A stretch of 64,000 nt of DNA from NCBI RefSeq assembly GCF_019320115.1, contig NC_089589.1, positions 26,698,487-26,762,486 on the forward strand, in the 5' to 3' direction. A model generated the notes under the pieces. That model saw nothing but the letters and a program-made list of their open reading frames with translations, was not told the DNA's origin and did no database searches. A program made the translations under genes and the position numbers. This DNA comes from Miscanthus floridulus (lineage: Eukaryota > Streptophyta > Magnoliopsida > Poales > Poaceae). Of the stretch, positions 11,007 through 22,800 are shown piece by piece. Each line of letters opens with the position of its first letter. Position 1 is the first letter of the stretch.

Positions 11007-13981
11007 TGTAACACCCTAAAAATGATATTCTTTTAAAATTAGTAAATATGATTTATTTATGCAAATATGTGTGCATTAAAATATAGGAAAATAATAAATT
11101 TTGTGGAATTAAAATTTAAAAATAAGGTTAGAAACTTTTTGATGCATACATACTGCTGCATATCTAATATTGTGATGATTGATCTTGATTCAAATTTCAA
11201 ATGAATTCAAAACTTATTTAAAAATGCTTTCGGAAATCCATGTGGAAAAAGAAAAAAAATGCAAAATTCATTTTCCCCCCTCCCTTCTTCATTTCGGCCC
11301 GCAGGCCTTCCTTCTGCTGGCCCAGCTCCCTCCCGCAGCCCAACTCGCCTCCCCTTTGTGCGCTGCGCGGCCTAGCGCCAGCCGCTAGCCCAGCCGTGCG
11401 CGCTGCGCGGCCCAGCACAACCGCCAGCCCAGCCATCGCGCCTTCCTCGCGCCCGCAGCCACTGACCGCTCGGCCCCACGTGTCAGCGCCATCCCCTTCC
11501 TCCTGCGCGGCTCGGAACCGCCCGCGCCTGGCGCTGTTGCAACCATCGCCCACGATGTGCGTCGTGGGAGCGTCCCCCCCGCTCCTCAGCCTTGATTTAA
11601 AGGAGCCGAGCCCCCCCCACGCGCTTCCCTGCTCTCCCCACTCCGTTTTCGCCCTCGCCCATGCCACGGAGGTCGCAACCGCCGCACGGAAGAGCTCCAC
11701 CGGCCACCGTCCTCATCGTCCGCAAAACGCCGTCCCCGAGTCGCGTTCGTCCCCGTTTGAAGTCGCGGTGAGCTTCGCCGTGCTCCCCTCCTTCCCCCTA
11801 TGCTTTCAATTTGGTATTTCGTGGCCGTTTGGGGCCTTATTCGCGAGCATCCACGAGCTTTGGCCGCCGGCCATGGCGTCCGCCGCCTTGGCTCACTCCT
11901 CCGGCCGTCGTAACGGCCTGGGCGAGTTCCCCTTCACCCTAGCTAACTCCCGGTGCCTCCGGTTTTTCGAACCGTGGCCCATAGGCCGTGTTCCGCATGC
12001 TCCAGTGACCTCCATGCCGCCGGCAATGGTGCTTTGCCGCCGGCGTCACTGTACCGGCCGGCCAGCTTTCTTCTCTCTCCCCCGGATCCATTTCTGGCCG
12101 CTCAATTCTAATCCAACGGCCAAGAACGTCCGGTACCCCTTCGCGTGTCAGATTTGCAAAAGAGACCCTCGGTTTTGGATGAATAGAACCCGTAGCCCAA
12201 AGCGCATTTCCCTGATTACGCATTCTCATTTTGAAAGCGTAAAAATCACTACTTAAGTCTAAAATACGTTTTCAGTAATTACAGAAATACCGTTTGAACT
12301 GTTTTGCGTATAAAATTGTCGTTTTAGCTCCGAATTGATCCATTCAAATCGCGTTAGCTTCGTAATTCCATAACCTACATGTCAGAACCACTGTTAGTCA
12401 AGTTTGGAACTTTTTAATTTCATGGTTAGATTTAATTAAATATATTGCTATAGGAAAACCCGTTTAAATCATAACTTTCGTATTTTAGCTCCGTTTTTCG
12501 TGAACTATGCGTTGACGTGATCGTAGTGAGACGTAGATTATTTTCACAAACATTTTATCTTGTTTTCCATACTGTTGGTGTACTGTTCTAATGATAGAAA
12601 TGTTTGCTTTGCATGAATGCTTTTGGAATGTTGTATGTTGTCGTGTTGGTCACGTTTAGACGGTGAGGAGAACGTTGGAGATTAAGAATTCTTCGACGAC
12701 CAGCAGGACCGGCAAGAGTTTGTGAATCAAGGCAAGTATAGCATGGGTCTACCTTGATGTCCTATTTCACTTTAATCAATTACTCATTTGCATGTGTCTA
12801 ATTTTGATACCCGTAAGGACATCCTAGTGATTGATTATCATGTTCCTTGTCTCCTATGGGTTAAATGCATATGGGTAGATTGTTAGTGCTCTAACTGAAC
12901 TTGATCTACATGATGATGAATCATTATAAGGAATTAAGAGTTTAACATGATTTATAACAACTGTTCCATAGGGTGAAGGCGCAAATGACCTTTGTTCATG
13001 TTGCTCCCAGCCCTCCATAAGGACTTATCTGTCGGTAAAAGCTGGGACTGACAGTGCAACCGGGAGAGTCATATGGCTCTGACTTTAGCTCAGTAATAGG
13101 ACCTTTTCTAGCTAGTTAGAGGTTACCTTTTTGGTGCAAATGGGGCTTGCCACGTTGGGTATAGGGCTGCCTCTGTTCCTATGAGTATAGCCGCGATGGA
13201 TATATGCCATAGGAAAGGGGGTTCCTACATCTGCCTGCCAAGGAAACCTAGCGGCCCTAACTTGTTAGAGAAACCTATGAAATGGCTTCATAGTGTACCC
13301 TGCTCGCTCAACTTGGCAGTGACATGGGAGTAATTAACCCGGGCATATGGGGAATCACGACTCGCGGTGAATGTGCACCACCTCTGCAGAGGGTAACAAA
13401 CTATTATAACAGCCGTGCTCACGGTTACAAGCGGCCCAGAAAACTCACAGAATAACTAGATACTTGTTGATGATCATTTAAGATGTTCTATGATGTTATA
13501 TGAGACACTTGACCTTGATATCTGTTCATATGGGGTTAAATGAGAGCTTAAGCATAATTTGATAATACCTGAGAATAAAAGTTTGACTTACTAAAAATGC
13601 GAACTGCAGTAAACCAGAGTCAACCCTTTTGAGCTTCATAACCCCATATTAACTTGTTAAGTACGGGATGTACTTACGCTTGTTTATTTTCTTTATTTGG
13701 ATAAAATCCCGGATGGATAACAGATGACAACGGGTATGAGGAATTCCCGGAGGATTTTTAGGCTTGTGGTCAACCAGTTGACCTTCCCTGTGACGGTGTT
13801 CCACGAGAGTGTTATCCTTTACTATTCCGCTGTGTTGTGTAAGACTACTTAATGTTATTATTTATGATGTAAGAGACACCGTGATGATACTTTATATGAT
13901 TTGTCGACTTGTGTGTGTGACTGATTCCTGGGCACATATGAGTTTTGTGCATTCAATTTTATCCTTAAAATTGGGCGTGAC
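11007..13981 (+). repeat. 3' LTR of the Tekay-like array
   Basis: It is nearly identical to 1795-4774 and starts TGTAACACCC. Its right end reads GGGCGTGAC and then changes to foreign sequence, so the final A of the consensus CA end is missing or mutated. The next bases belong to the left arm of the foldback repeat. Confidence 0.9.
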
Positions 13982-13983
13982 CC

Positions 13984-14871
13984 TTGGTCTACTTCACCCC
14001 CAACTATGAAACCATCTGTTTTACCCCCTAAACTTTCTAAAACCGTCTATTTTACCCCCGGGAGGTTTTTTTGACAGCGGTTTGCTACAGTAACACGGGT
14101 TTGCTATAGTAGCGGTGGGTTGCTGTAGTCCCGGTGGCTTTGAATTTTCTTTTTTTAATTTATTTTCAGTGAATTTTTGAAAAATCATAGTAAATCATAG
14201 AAAAATCATAAAATAAAAAATCTAATTTTATTGGACTCCATATGAGTAGATCTACACAGTGAATATATAATACGGTATGCTTTAGTACAATTTTTTTTTG
14301 TAGCTTTTGATTAATTGGAAAATCCAATTTTGTCTGTAATTAATTGGAATAATTCATAGCTGCAACTTCTATAGTCCAATTGTGGTGAAAATTTTATGGT
14401 ACGCTAATTATTGTATGCTTTAACTATAGTAAAAATTTCGTACTCATTGGACTATGTATAACTTAGTTATAGATAAATTCTAATTAATTACAGACAAAAT
14501 TGGATTTTCCAATTAATCTAAAGCTACAAAAAAAAATTGTACTAAAGCATACCGTATTATATATTCACTGTGTAGATCTACACATATGGAGTCCAATAAA
14601 ATTAGATTTTTCATTTTATGATTTTTCTACGATTTTTCAAAAATTCACCGAAAATAAATAAAAAAAAAAGAAAATTCAAAACCACCAACACTGTAGCAAA
14701 ACATGCGTTACTGTGGTAAACCCGGTGTTACTGTAGCAAACCACTGTCAAGAACCGTCCGAGGGGTAGAATAGACGGTTTTGGATAGTTCAGGGGGTAAA
14801 ACAGACGGTTTCATAGTTGGGTGGTGAAGTAGACCAAGTATGAAAGATGGGGGGGTTAAGTAGACTTTTTC
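13984..14871. mobile_element. Long foldback (palindromic) repeat, MITE-like
   Basis: The sequence from TTGGTCTACTTCACCCCC (13984) is mirrored by the inverted copy ending GAAGTAGACCAAG (14837). Homology continues inward past TAATTAATTACAGACA and AGTCCAAT to a centre near 14413, so the arms are about 425 bp each with only scattered mismatches. The right side extends about 34 bp further (to ...AGTAGACTTTTTCC). The left side lacks this piece because it abuts the LTR end. There is no coding sequence. A transcript would fold into one long hairpin, so it is a plausible small-RNA source. The superfamily cannot be assigned. Confidence 0.85.
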
Positions 14872-16153
14872 CTACGTAAAATCATCCTCGTAGTTCATTT
14901 TCGTGTTAGTTGAGTCAGGCGTGGTCATAAGGATTGAGCGGACCATGCGACCTTTGGTGAAATTCTCGGCTTCTCTTGATCACCATCACGAGATATGTGC
15001 TCCCAAACATGGCCTTGAAATAGGACGGTTGAAAGTAGCCTTGAAAGTGCGTTAGGGTTTGAACGAAACCCACACCAATTTAGGACCAGAAGTACCTATT
15101 GTTTAACTAACGCATCCCTGACCATTTGTGCAGCTCCACAAACCATACCAACCCAAACCATGACTTCATTTCACTTGGGCAGAACCAAACCAATCACTAA
15201 CCTGTGGGTTCCCCAAGCATTTAAAACCATACCCCAAATCACCAATTGCTGACCTTGGATTCCAACCATTAAAAACCATTCCCCAACCCATTTTTAAGAG
15301 CGGGTTTAAAAACCACTACTATGCCACCAACCGTAAAAACGAGACATTGTTAGCAATAGTTTAAAAATTGTCCATCAAAATGATTTTAAGGAACGTTTTT
15401 ATTAAGTCAACTCTTCGTAAAAATTGATTTTCTAAGACAGACGACTAAGTCAATCATTTCCAAAAATGATTTTTAGGGACAATTGACTTAGTCAATCATC
15501 TTTAAAACTATTTTTCAGATTTTCAAAAATTGTAAAAAAAAATCAAGTGAACAAGGGCTATTGTGTGGTCACAGTTGTGCTGCGAGATCTGATTTCAGTT
15601 TTTCCATGTTTGAATCGTATAGAGATTATTATTATTACTATTACTATTATTATTATTATTATTATAATTATTATTTATTAGGTTCCAATATCTCTTATTA
15701 TCTGGGTCTAGTTGTAACCTAGAATGCTTAATTCTTAAAATAAATATGTGTGTTAGAATTTTAAGAACAACATGAAATAATAAAAAATAAGACGTGTTAT
15801 CTTGACGCCGTGCGTAACCAGTGGATCTAAAAACGAAATTAAGACGATCGGAGATCTAATTGTTAATATTTTTCTAAAAAGAGTCTAATAAAAAATAAAA
15901 AAAAATTGGTCAGCTCGTTCGGGCAAGGTGTCGCCAAGTGTAACGAGGTATGTGGTGTAGACCGTGTAGGGGGTCGAGGGGTGGGGCCCATGATGGGTTT
16001 GCTGCGCAGCGCAAGAGAGAATGAGTCAATGAGCAGCCATCGTACGATATTTTGTAAGAGGAAGAGAGAGAGAGAGAGGGGAAAACGAAGACGACCCAAC
16101 CCATCAATCAATAGCCCGTTCAGATTCCCCTGCTCCGGCGACCCTTATCAGCC
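14872..16153. other. Intergenic region and probable 5' UTR/promoter of the ROH1-like gene
   Basis: AT-rich DNA without a supported gene. It contains an ATT microsatellite (15625-15680). The last ~250 bp become GC-richer and include a GA-rich run (about 16060-16085) typical of plant 5' leaders. The first good ATG is at 16154 (GCCATGGAG, a strong context). Confidence 0.5.
15625..15680. repeat. ATT/TTA trinucleotide microsatellite
   Basis: About 18 imperfect ATT units with a few substitutions. Confidence 0.9.
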
Positions 16154-17896
16154 ATGGAGGGAACAGGCATGCCCTCTTCGGCCGCGGCGCCACTCAGCTT
16201 CGGTGCCTCCATCCGTCACCTCCGCCGCCGCCTGATCCACTCCTTACCCGACGCCGACCCAGTGCCAGACACCATCGACTCCTTCCAGCGCCGCGCCGCC
16301 GAACTCCTCGCGGACCTCGTCCTCCCAGACGACAACCCCGCTGCGGACATCCTCTCCCTCGCCTGGACGCGGCGCCTCCTAGACGCCTTCCTCCTCTGCC
16401 TCGAGGAGTTCCGCGCCCTTCTGCTCGTCGGCTCCGGGAACGGGGACTCGCCCGCCGCGCGGCCCCCTCTCGACCGCTTCGTCGCTGACTTCTTCGACCG
16501 CGCCGTCAAGGTGCTCGATCTCTGCAACGCCGTCTATGATGGCCTCGACCTCGTCCAGCCGTGGCATAAGCGCCTCTCTGCCGTCCTCACCTCGCATCTC
16601 GACCACGCCACGCTGCTCGGCGTCGGCCGCATCCGCCGCGCGTGCAAGGCGCTTACTGACCTCGCCGTCCTCACGCTCGACGATAGGCACGGCGGAGGAG
16701 GTGTCGTCGGCCAGCTCAACCGCTCCTACCGCCGCGCCAACAAGGACTCCCGTGGTCATAGGCACGGCGAGGGCCTCCACCTCTGGAGCAGCCCCTCCGG
16801 TTCTAGCTCCAGCTCCGAATCCAGTTCCGGCTCCCATAGCTCGTCCTGGAGCGTGTCCCCGCCGTGGTCCGCCGCGAGCCAGCTGCAGGCGATCGGGGGA
16901 GGCCTGCCGGTGCCCAGCCCGCACGACGACGCTGCCACGGGAGGCCTTGCTTCAGCGGTCTACACCATGGGCGCCGTGCTCTTTATCGTGTCCTTTGCGC
17001 TCGTGGCTGCCATCCCGTGCCAGGACCGCGGCCTCCAGGCGCATTTCTCGGTGCCCAGGAACTTCCTCATCTCTGGACCCGTCACCACGCTCTACGACCG
17101 AATCGTCGAGGAGTCCAAGAAGGAGGAGCGCAGGAACTCATGTGGCCTGCTCAAGGAGATACAGCAAATTGAGCTTTGCTCCAGGCACTTCATGGAGAGC
17201 ACTGATGCCGCAGAGTTCCCATTGTCCGGGGAGAAGGCATCTGAGGTGATGGTGGCTGCACTGGACCTAGTGCAGTTGTGTGAATACATCAAGGACGAGC
17301 TCGGTCCACTTCAGGGTCGGATCAGGGAAATGTTCAAAAGGATTGTGCGCACTCGAATTGAAATCCTTGACGGCTCCAACTTGAAGAACAGACTGCAGGT
17401 TACTGATACAGTTCATCGACCCATTGGCATGGAAACTTTGGTTAACAGGGGCATGTCTACCGGGGGGAATAGCCCTGTGACTGTGACCAAGTTGTTGTAT
17501 CAGGGGCATTCCATGGATATTTCTGCAGCACCATCCCAGCAGCAGCGACTCATGACATCGGTGCCTGGGCAGGCAGCTCCCCAGGCCAGGCAGCTCCCCT
17601 GGCCGTCGATTTTGAGCGCCTGGCGGACGGATCGAGCTGCCTGGGCGAGCATCCCCAGGCCACGTGGTGATCCAAACAGGCTGCCTGACCGAGGCCCCCA
17701 GGCGAGGGTTCCAACCAAACACCCCCTCAGTGTAGCCGAGGGACCTCAGGAGACTAGCACTGAGGTAAGATGTCTATTGCTACCAGTATTGGTTAATTCA
17801 AAGACAGTTATTTTAAGTGGTTCCAGGCTGCAGATAAGCTCCATGAGTCCTTTGAGCTCCACTTTCCCTTGGAAGTTGGAACCAAAGCGTGCTTAA
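16154..17896 (+). CDS. ROH1-like: ROH1/BYPASS1-like (DUF793) protein, possibly the N-terminal part of an NLR fusion
   Basis: The 580-codon frame opens with a ROH1-type start (SFGASIRHLRRRL), then LSLAWTRRLLDAFLLCLEEF, PLDRFVADFFDRAVKVLDLC, HRHGE and a Ser-rich linker, WSAASQLQAIGGGLPVPSP, a hydrophobic segment (VYTMGAVLFIVSFALVAAIP), CQDRGLQ, IVEESKK, CGLLKEI and IREMFKRIVRTR. That is the whole DUF793 family order, complete by about residue 415. Arabidopsis ROH1 proteins bind Exo70 exocyst subunits; a role here is inference. No stop occurs at the usual family end. About 165 further codons follow, part of them made by a repeat insertion. A strong donor (GAG|GTAAGA) after codon 537 would give a phase-0 intron ending at TTTTAG|GGGATG, three bases before the NLR start codon. 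It is therefore either a stand-alone 580-residue gene (AATAAA at about 18231) or exon 1 of a fusion. Confidence 0.85.
   Translation: MEGTGMPSSAAAPLSFGASIRHLRRRLIHSLPDADPVPDTIDSFQRRAAELLADLVLPDDNPAADILSLAWTRRLLDAFLLCLEEFRALLLVGSGNGDSPAARPPLDRFVADFFDRAVKVLDLCNAVYDGLDLVQPWHKRLSAVLTSHLDHATLLGVGRIRRACKALTDLAVLTLDDRHGGGGVVGQLNRSYRRANKDSRGHRHGEGLHLWSSPSGSSSSSESSSGSHSSSWSVSPPWSAASQLQAIGGGLPVPSPHDDAATGGLASAVYTMGAVLFIVSFALVAAIPCQDRGLQAHFSVPRNFLISGPVTTLYDRIVEESKKEERRNSCGLLKEIQQIELCSRHFMESTDAAEFPLSGEKASEVMVAALDLVQLCEYIKDELGPLQGRIREMFKRIVRTRIEILDGSNLKNRLQVTDTVHRPIGMETLVNRGMSTGGNSPVTVTKLLYQGHSMDISAAPSQQQRLMTSVPGQAAPQARQLPWPSILSAWRTDRAAWASIPRPRGDPNRLPDRGPQARVPTKHPLSVAEGPQETSTEVRCLLLPVLVNSKTVILSGSRLQISSMSPLSSTFPWKLEPKRA
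17562..17740. repeat. Repeat insertion (MITE-like) inside the C-terminal reading frame
   Basis: A GC-rich block built of GCCTGGGCAGGCAG-like words ends CCAACCAAACACCCCC, a terminus typical of grass miniature elements (GGGGTGTTTGGTTGG on the other strand). Related words occur in the element at 23642-23753. It interrupts the ROH1 tail but keeps the frame open. A clear left terminus and target duplication were not found. Confidence 0.45.
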
Positions 17897-18733
17897 CATA
17901 ACAGAGAGCCTGACAATGGCAGGCCATTATTTTTTTCGAGAACGTGTCCATTAACCGTTATCACTACATTGGCACATAGATCATGCTGTTCTACCTAGAG
18001 GCATGACCCAACCTTTTGTTTTCTAGCGTTTTGGATTGGCATTGATAGTATCTGAATCGGTTTGTGCCTCAAAACCGTTTTATAGTTCACTACCTCCGTG
18101 ACTAGTACATATTTGCATCATGGGGTAGTCTCGCGAATCATCCATTTCAAATTGATATAAATGAAAATATGCGATGCCTTATTAATGCAAATATGAAGTA
18201 TGTTTTATGTCCAAAGTTGGAGATGTCCTGAATAAAGTTTAATGGACACAAAATCAACAGCTGATGTAATCGATGAAAACCACCGAACTTTAATTTTCAG
18301 AAAGTTCTGAGATTTTGCTGTATAGTTAATGTAGCCGAATTTTCTGAATAATAAAACCTGTTGCTGTTGCAATAAGCAAAGTCAATTTTGTGCATTAGGT
18401 TGTGTCATTGCTTATAGATAGAGAAAAACGCTTATAATAGTTTTCATTTGTCTAAGGCACAAGAGAGCTATACTACACGGAGGGGAGTACTAAAATCTAT
18501 TTAAATTGTCTGCATTTTCCAATCAGCTTAGGGCTTGGGTATAACTGGTCTGTGCATGAAGCTCAAATTATTTTGCAAGTTGCATAATTTTCAATTTATA
18601 TATATTCCTCCACTACCTTTACAGAGCCAGGCTCATTAGTGACATTCTTGCCTTCCCCTCTGCATGTGTTTGCCTCTGCTGTGCATATGCAAAGAGGATA
18701 TAATTATTAAGTGGAATCTACTATGCTTTTTAG
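17765..18733 (+). other. Candidate phase-0 intron joining ROH1-like and NLR exons
   Basis: The donor is GAG|GTAAGATG at 17764/17765 and the acceptor CTATGCTTTTTAG|GGG at 18733/18734. Codon 537 of the ROH1 frame ends exactly at the donor, and GGG-ATG at 18734 is in the NLR frame. Splicing would give 537 + 1 + 975 = 1513 residues. The 969-bp interval is AT-rich with no other gene. A 5'-UTR intron of the NLR alone is the alternative. Confidence 0.5.
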
Positions 18734-18736
18734 GGG

Positions 18737-19857
18737 ATGTCGGATGCTTCTCAGGGCACGCTGGAGGCACCGGTGAGTTCGTCACTAGGTGCAATGGGCC
18801 CCCTTCTCAAGAAGCTCAGTTTACTGCTGGCTCCCAATTACCCACTACGGAGGTCACTGAAGCACGCAATCAAGCTTCTTGAGGAAGATCTGGAAGAAAT
18901 AAGGGATGCCCTCATGGAGCAGTCGATGGTAGATGACAACAGAAATAAGGTGAAATACTGGATGGAAGAGGTGCGTGAGCTCTTGTATGACATTGAGGAC
19001 AGCATTGACGTCATGATGTTCTCACACACTGCTGCCTATGCTACGTCTAGATCCATCCACGGCCATAGTCATAGGGTTTTTTCTCGGACACGCAGGAGAG
19101 CTGCGGATCTCTATATTAAGAATAAAAGCCTTAGGCAAAGGGTTGCCCGTCTTAGGATTCATCGGCTTCCCAATATACTCAAGCTGTCAACGAGGGTCAC
19201 AAAAGTTTCAGAGCTCAGGACTCTGCTGTGGGAGGCGAGCGAACGGCACGAAAGGTACCAGCTCGATGGTTGTATCTCGAATCCAACGTTTCTGTCCTAC
19301 ATACGTAGTAGTCGGATCCCTGTTTCTTATAAAGTTGTTCACAGCCTAATTGGTATCGAGGATCCAAAGAAAGAACTTACCATGTGGCTCACCAACCAAT
19401 CGGAACAACAGCTAAAAGTATTGTGTATTGTTGGACCCCTAGGGGTTGGTAAAACAACCCTTGCTAAAGAACTGTATCGTGAACTTAGTGGGCAATTTGA
19501 GTGCTGGGCTTTCATACGGGTGTCACGGAATCCTGACGTAGGTAGGCTTCTTCAGGAACTATTCTCTCAAATCCAGCAGCCTAAACAAAGTTCTGATGTC
19601 TGCTCACTTCAAGGCATCATTGACAAGATTAGTAACCATCTCCAAGATAAGAGGTAATTCTTTGTCTGCTCGTGTAACTTATTAGTTAGATACTTGCTTT
19701 TAATATATTATAGATCTTATCTTTAGTTGTAGAATATTAAAAGAACTTGTTACCACCAAAGTTTTTTTTTGGCGACACTAAAATGTTTATTTGTATGATG
19801 GGCGGAAATTTTTCTTTGTAGGATATTCGAAGTTAATGTTTTATGCTATAAATTTGT

Positions 19858-19890
<33 letters not shown>

Positions 19891-22800
19891 GCAGCAGCAA
19901 CAACAACAACATAGCCTTTCAGTCCCAAGCAAGTTGGGGATATAAGTATAAGTTGCTTATACTACTTAAAGTGAGCCTGCATCCTTCTAAGTTAGTTCAT
20001 GATTATTACAAGTCAAATCTCTTTACTTGCAGGTTAGATCATTTGTATCGTATAATCACAATCACCCTGTTCGCTTATGCTGAAATTTGGCTTATACTGA
20101 TGCTTATGCTGAAATATTGTGAGAGAAAAACAATGTTCCATAGCTGAAAAGTAGCTCAAGCGAATAGGGTGAATGTTTTACACCACTTTGTAGGTCATGT
20201 GCACATATTTGCAACTTCATTTATATAGTTACAACTTACAAGCACTTAAATTACACTTATGCAACAGATTCTTATTAGTCATTGCCCAAAAAAATTACAG
20301 AATTTTCCCAAAACCAAAGCTTGAGTGAGGCAAGGAGTGGAATTTTTGTGTAGGAATAAAATCCATAGATTGGTCATGGAATCAAAAAAAGAGAGGGTAT
20401 GCATGAGCAAAGAAGGTCTTTCATTAAGCTAATAGGGATTACTTACTTTTAACAGATAGGAACTTATTCTTCCATATGTTTTTCTGTAACTTAAAAACAA
20501 TAAGCTGAAAAGGACCCATTTTCTTGGATTACTTACTTTTAGTTGATAGGAATTTTTCAGCTCTACTCATTCATTCATTACTAATCAGTAGCTTATTATG
20601 CCATAAATTTGTAAAGCTTACATATTTGAATATTCCCTAAAATGCATGCCTTTTGTACAATATTATATCTGCTAGAGAGTACGGTGTTTGATACATTCAT
20701 ATAGCATGAACAACTTTCATGATCTTAGTATACTTTGGAGAGTTGGAGAGAATTTTATTATATTTAATACTTGCAACGAACAGGAATAAAAAAATTAAGT
20801 TATATATGACATATTTTGTTATTTATTTTCCTTGCAATTTATGTTGGAAGTGTTTATAAAGGCTATACGTTTTTGCCTAAGCAATTATATAATTATTCTG
20901 CAGGTATTTTATCGTAATTGATGATTTGTGCGAAGCGGAAGCATGGGATCTCATGAAAAATGCTTTTCCGAAAAGCAATAAATGCAGCAGAATAATAGTA
21001 ACGGGTGAATTACAAAATGTAGGCACTGAATGCTCTGGTTATCATGCTGTTGATATTTTTGAGCTGAAACCTCTTGGCAGTCAAGATTCTGAAAAATTGT
21101 TTTTAGGTAGAGCTTTCAGCTCTGAAGATCAATGTCCTGATTCGTTGAAGGACGTTTCCTGTAGAATGTTAAAAGAATGTGGTGGTTTGCCATTAGCAAT
21201 CATCACTTTAGCTGGTCTTTTTGCAAGCCTGCGAAATAACTCAGATATATGGCACCAACTACAGCGATATGTTGTCTCCAGTTTGACAAATCTGTCTTTG
21301 GAGTACATGCTAAAAGAAATAGTAAACCTTTGTTGTGATAATCTTCCTCAAGATTTGAAGACATGTTTGCAATATCTTACCATTTATCCAGAGGGATGCA
21401 CGATCTGGAAGGTTGATTTGCTAAAGCAGTGGACAGCAGAAGGTTTCATTACTTCAACAAAAGGAAATGAGGGAGTTGCAGAGAGTTATTTTGATGAGCT
21501 TGTCAAAAGGGGAATGATCCAACCTGAGAAGATTACTCACAGTAATGAGGTGCTATCTTGTACAGTACACCATATGGTACTTGATCTTATTATGAGCAAG
21601 TCTAGAGAAGAGAATTTTATCACAGTAGTAGATTACTCTCAAACCAATGCATTGTTTTTTATGAAGCCCCGTCGATTGTCCCTACACTTCAGCTGTTCTC
21701 AGTATGCAACCAAACCAGAGGATATAAGACTGTCACAAGTTCGATCACTTGCCTTTTTTGGACTCCCTAAGTGCATGCCTTCTGTCACGGAATTTAAGGT
21801 TCTACGGGTTTTAATTATTGAATTTTGGGGCAACAAGGATGATTTCAGCAGTCTCGACCTATCAAGAATTTGCAGATTAGTTCTGTTGAGATATTTGAAG
21901 ATTTCAGGTCACATCTTTGTGGATTTTCCATCCAAGATCCTGGGATTAAAATTATTGGAAACACTGGAAATATTTGCAACAGTTTCTACCACTCTTAATG
22001 AAAAAGCAATGGAAATAGATGCAAAAGAGTCTGCTCTTCCAAATGATATAGTTCATCTCCCAGGGTTGTTGCATTTGAGCCTGCAAGAGGGGATAAAACT
22101 ACCTGATCGGATTGGCCTTCTTACATCTCTGCAAACACTAAAGTATTACGATCTTGGAAATAACTCTGAAGACTGTATACAGAGCCTTGGTGAGCTGAAA
22201 AACCTGAGAGATCTTCACCTCACCTGTTCCACAACAGTGTCTCATGAGCATCTGAAGAGAAACCTCGTAGCTCTGGCATCTTCACTTGGGAGACTTACCA
22301 ACTTAGAATCTCTCACACTGGCTCATGGTGCTGTGGGCATGACAATGTTCGTGGAGCACTCAAGTGCCATGTTCTCCACTTCCAAGTTTCTTCAGAGACT
22401 CGAGGTTTTGCAGTCTACTTGTGTCTTTTCCAGCCTTCCTGAGTGGATTGGGAAACTCTGCAGACTCAGCATTTTAAAAATTGTGGTCAGAGTACTGATA
22501 AGGAGTGATATTGATATCCTCACTAGATTGCCTGGTCTCACTGTTCTCTCACTTTATGTTCGTCAACCCAGTATAGAAAGAGTCGTATTCCATAATGGGG
22601 CATTGCCAGTTCTCAAGTATTTCAAATACAGTTGTAGTGCTCTTTGCATAGACTTTCAGGAAGCGGCACTGCCCAATCTTCATAGATTGAAGCTTTGTTT
22701 CAATGTCCACAGAGGTGAGATATATTCCCATACGATTTGTAGCATCAAGCACCTGTTAAACCTCAAGGGGATTGCTTTGAGGATTGGGGCAGCAGCTGAT

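Larger units (their letters stand above)
1..13981 (+). mobile_element. Tandem Ty3/gypsy (Tekay/Del-like) array: LTR-internal-LTR-internal-LTR
   Basis: Three copies of one long terminal repeat (1-896 partial, 1795-4774, 11007-13981) alternate with two internal regions. The second internal region (4775-11006) keeps a primer-binding site, an extra ORF, gag, protease, RT, RNase H, integrase with a chromodomain-like tail, and a polypurine tract. The first (897-1794) keeps only the integrase end and the polypurine tract, because about 6.1 kb is missing between a point inside the left LTR and the integrase core. LTRs near 3 kb, an initiator-Met primer site and the chromo-like C-terminus point to the Tekay/Del chromovirus lineage. 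The shared middle LTR suggests unequal recombination between two copies. All ORFs are broken, so the array is non-autonomous. The left end is outside the window. Confidence 0.9.

Noticed and set aside
11240..12256. 338-codon open frame inside the third LTR (and 2028-2531 in the second)
   Set aside because: It lies in the GC-rich part of an LTR, is broken in the other LTR copy, is Pro/Ala/Ser-rich by composition, and matches no domain.
13809..14009. 66-codon frame crossing the LTR/hairpin junction
   Set aside because: Begins in LTR U5 and ends in the foldback arm, so it is a chance product of the junction.
16379..16924. Minus-strand frames overlapping the ROH1-like gene
   Set aside because: GC-rich shadow frames; the plus-strand frame carries the recognisable DUF793 order.
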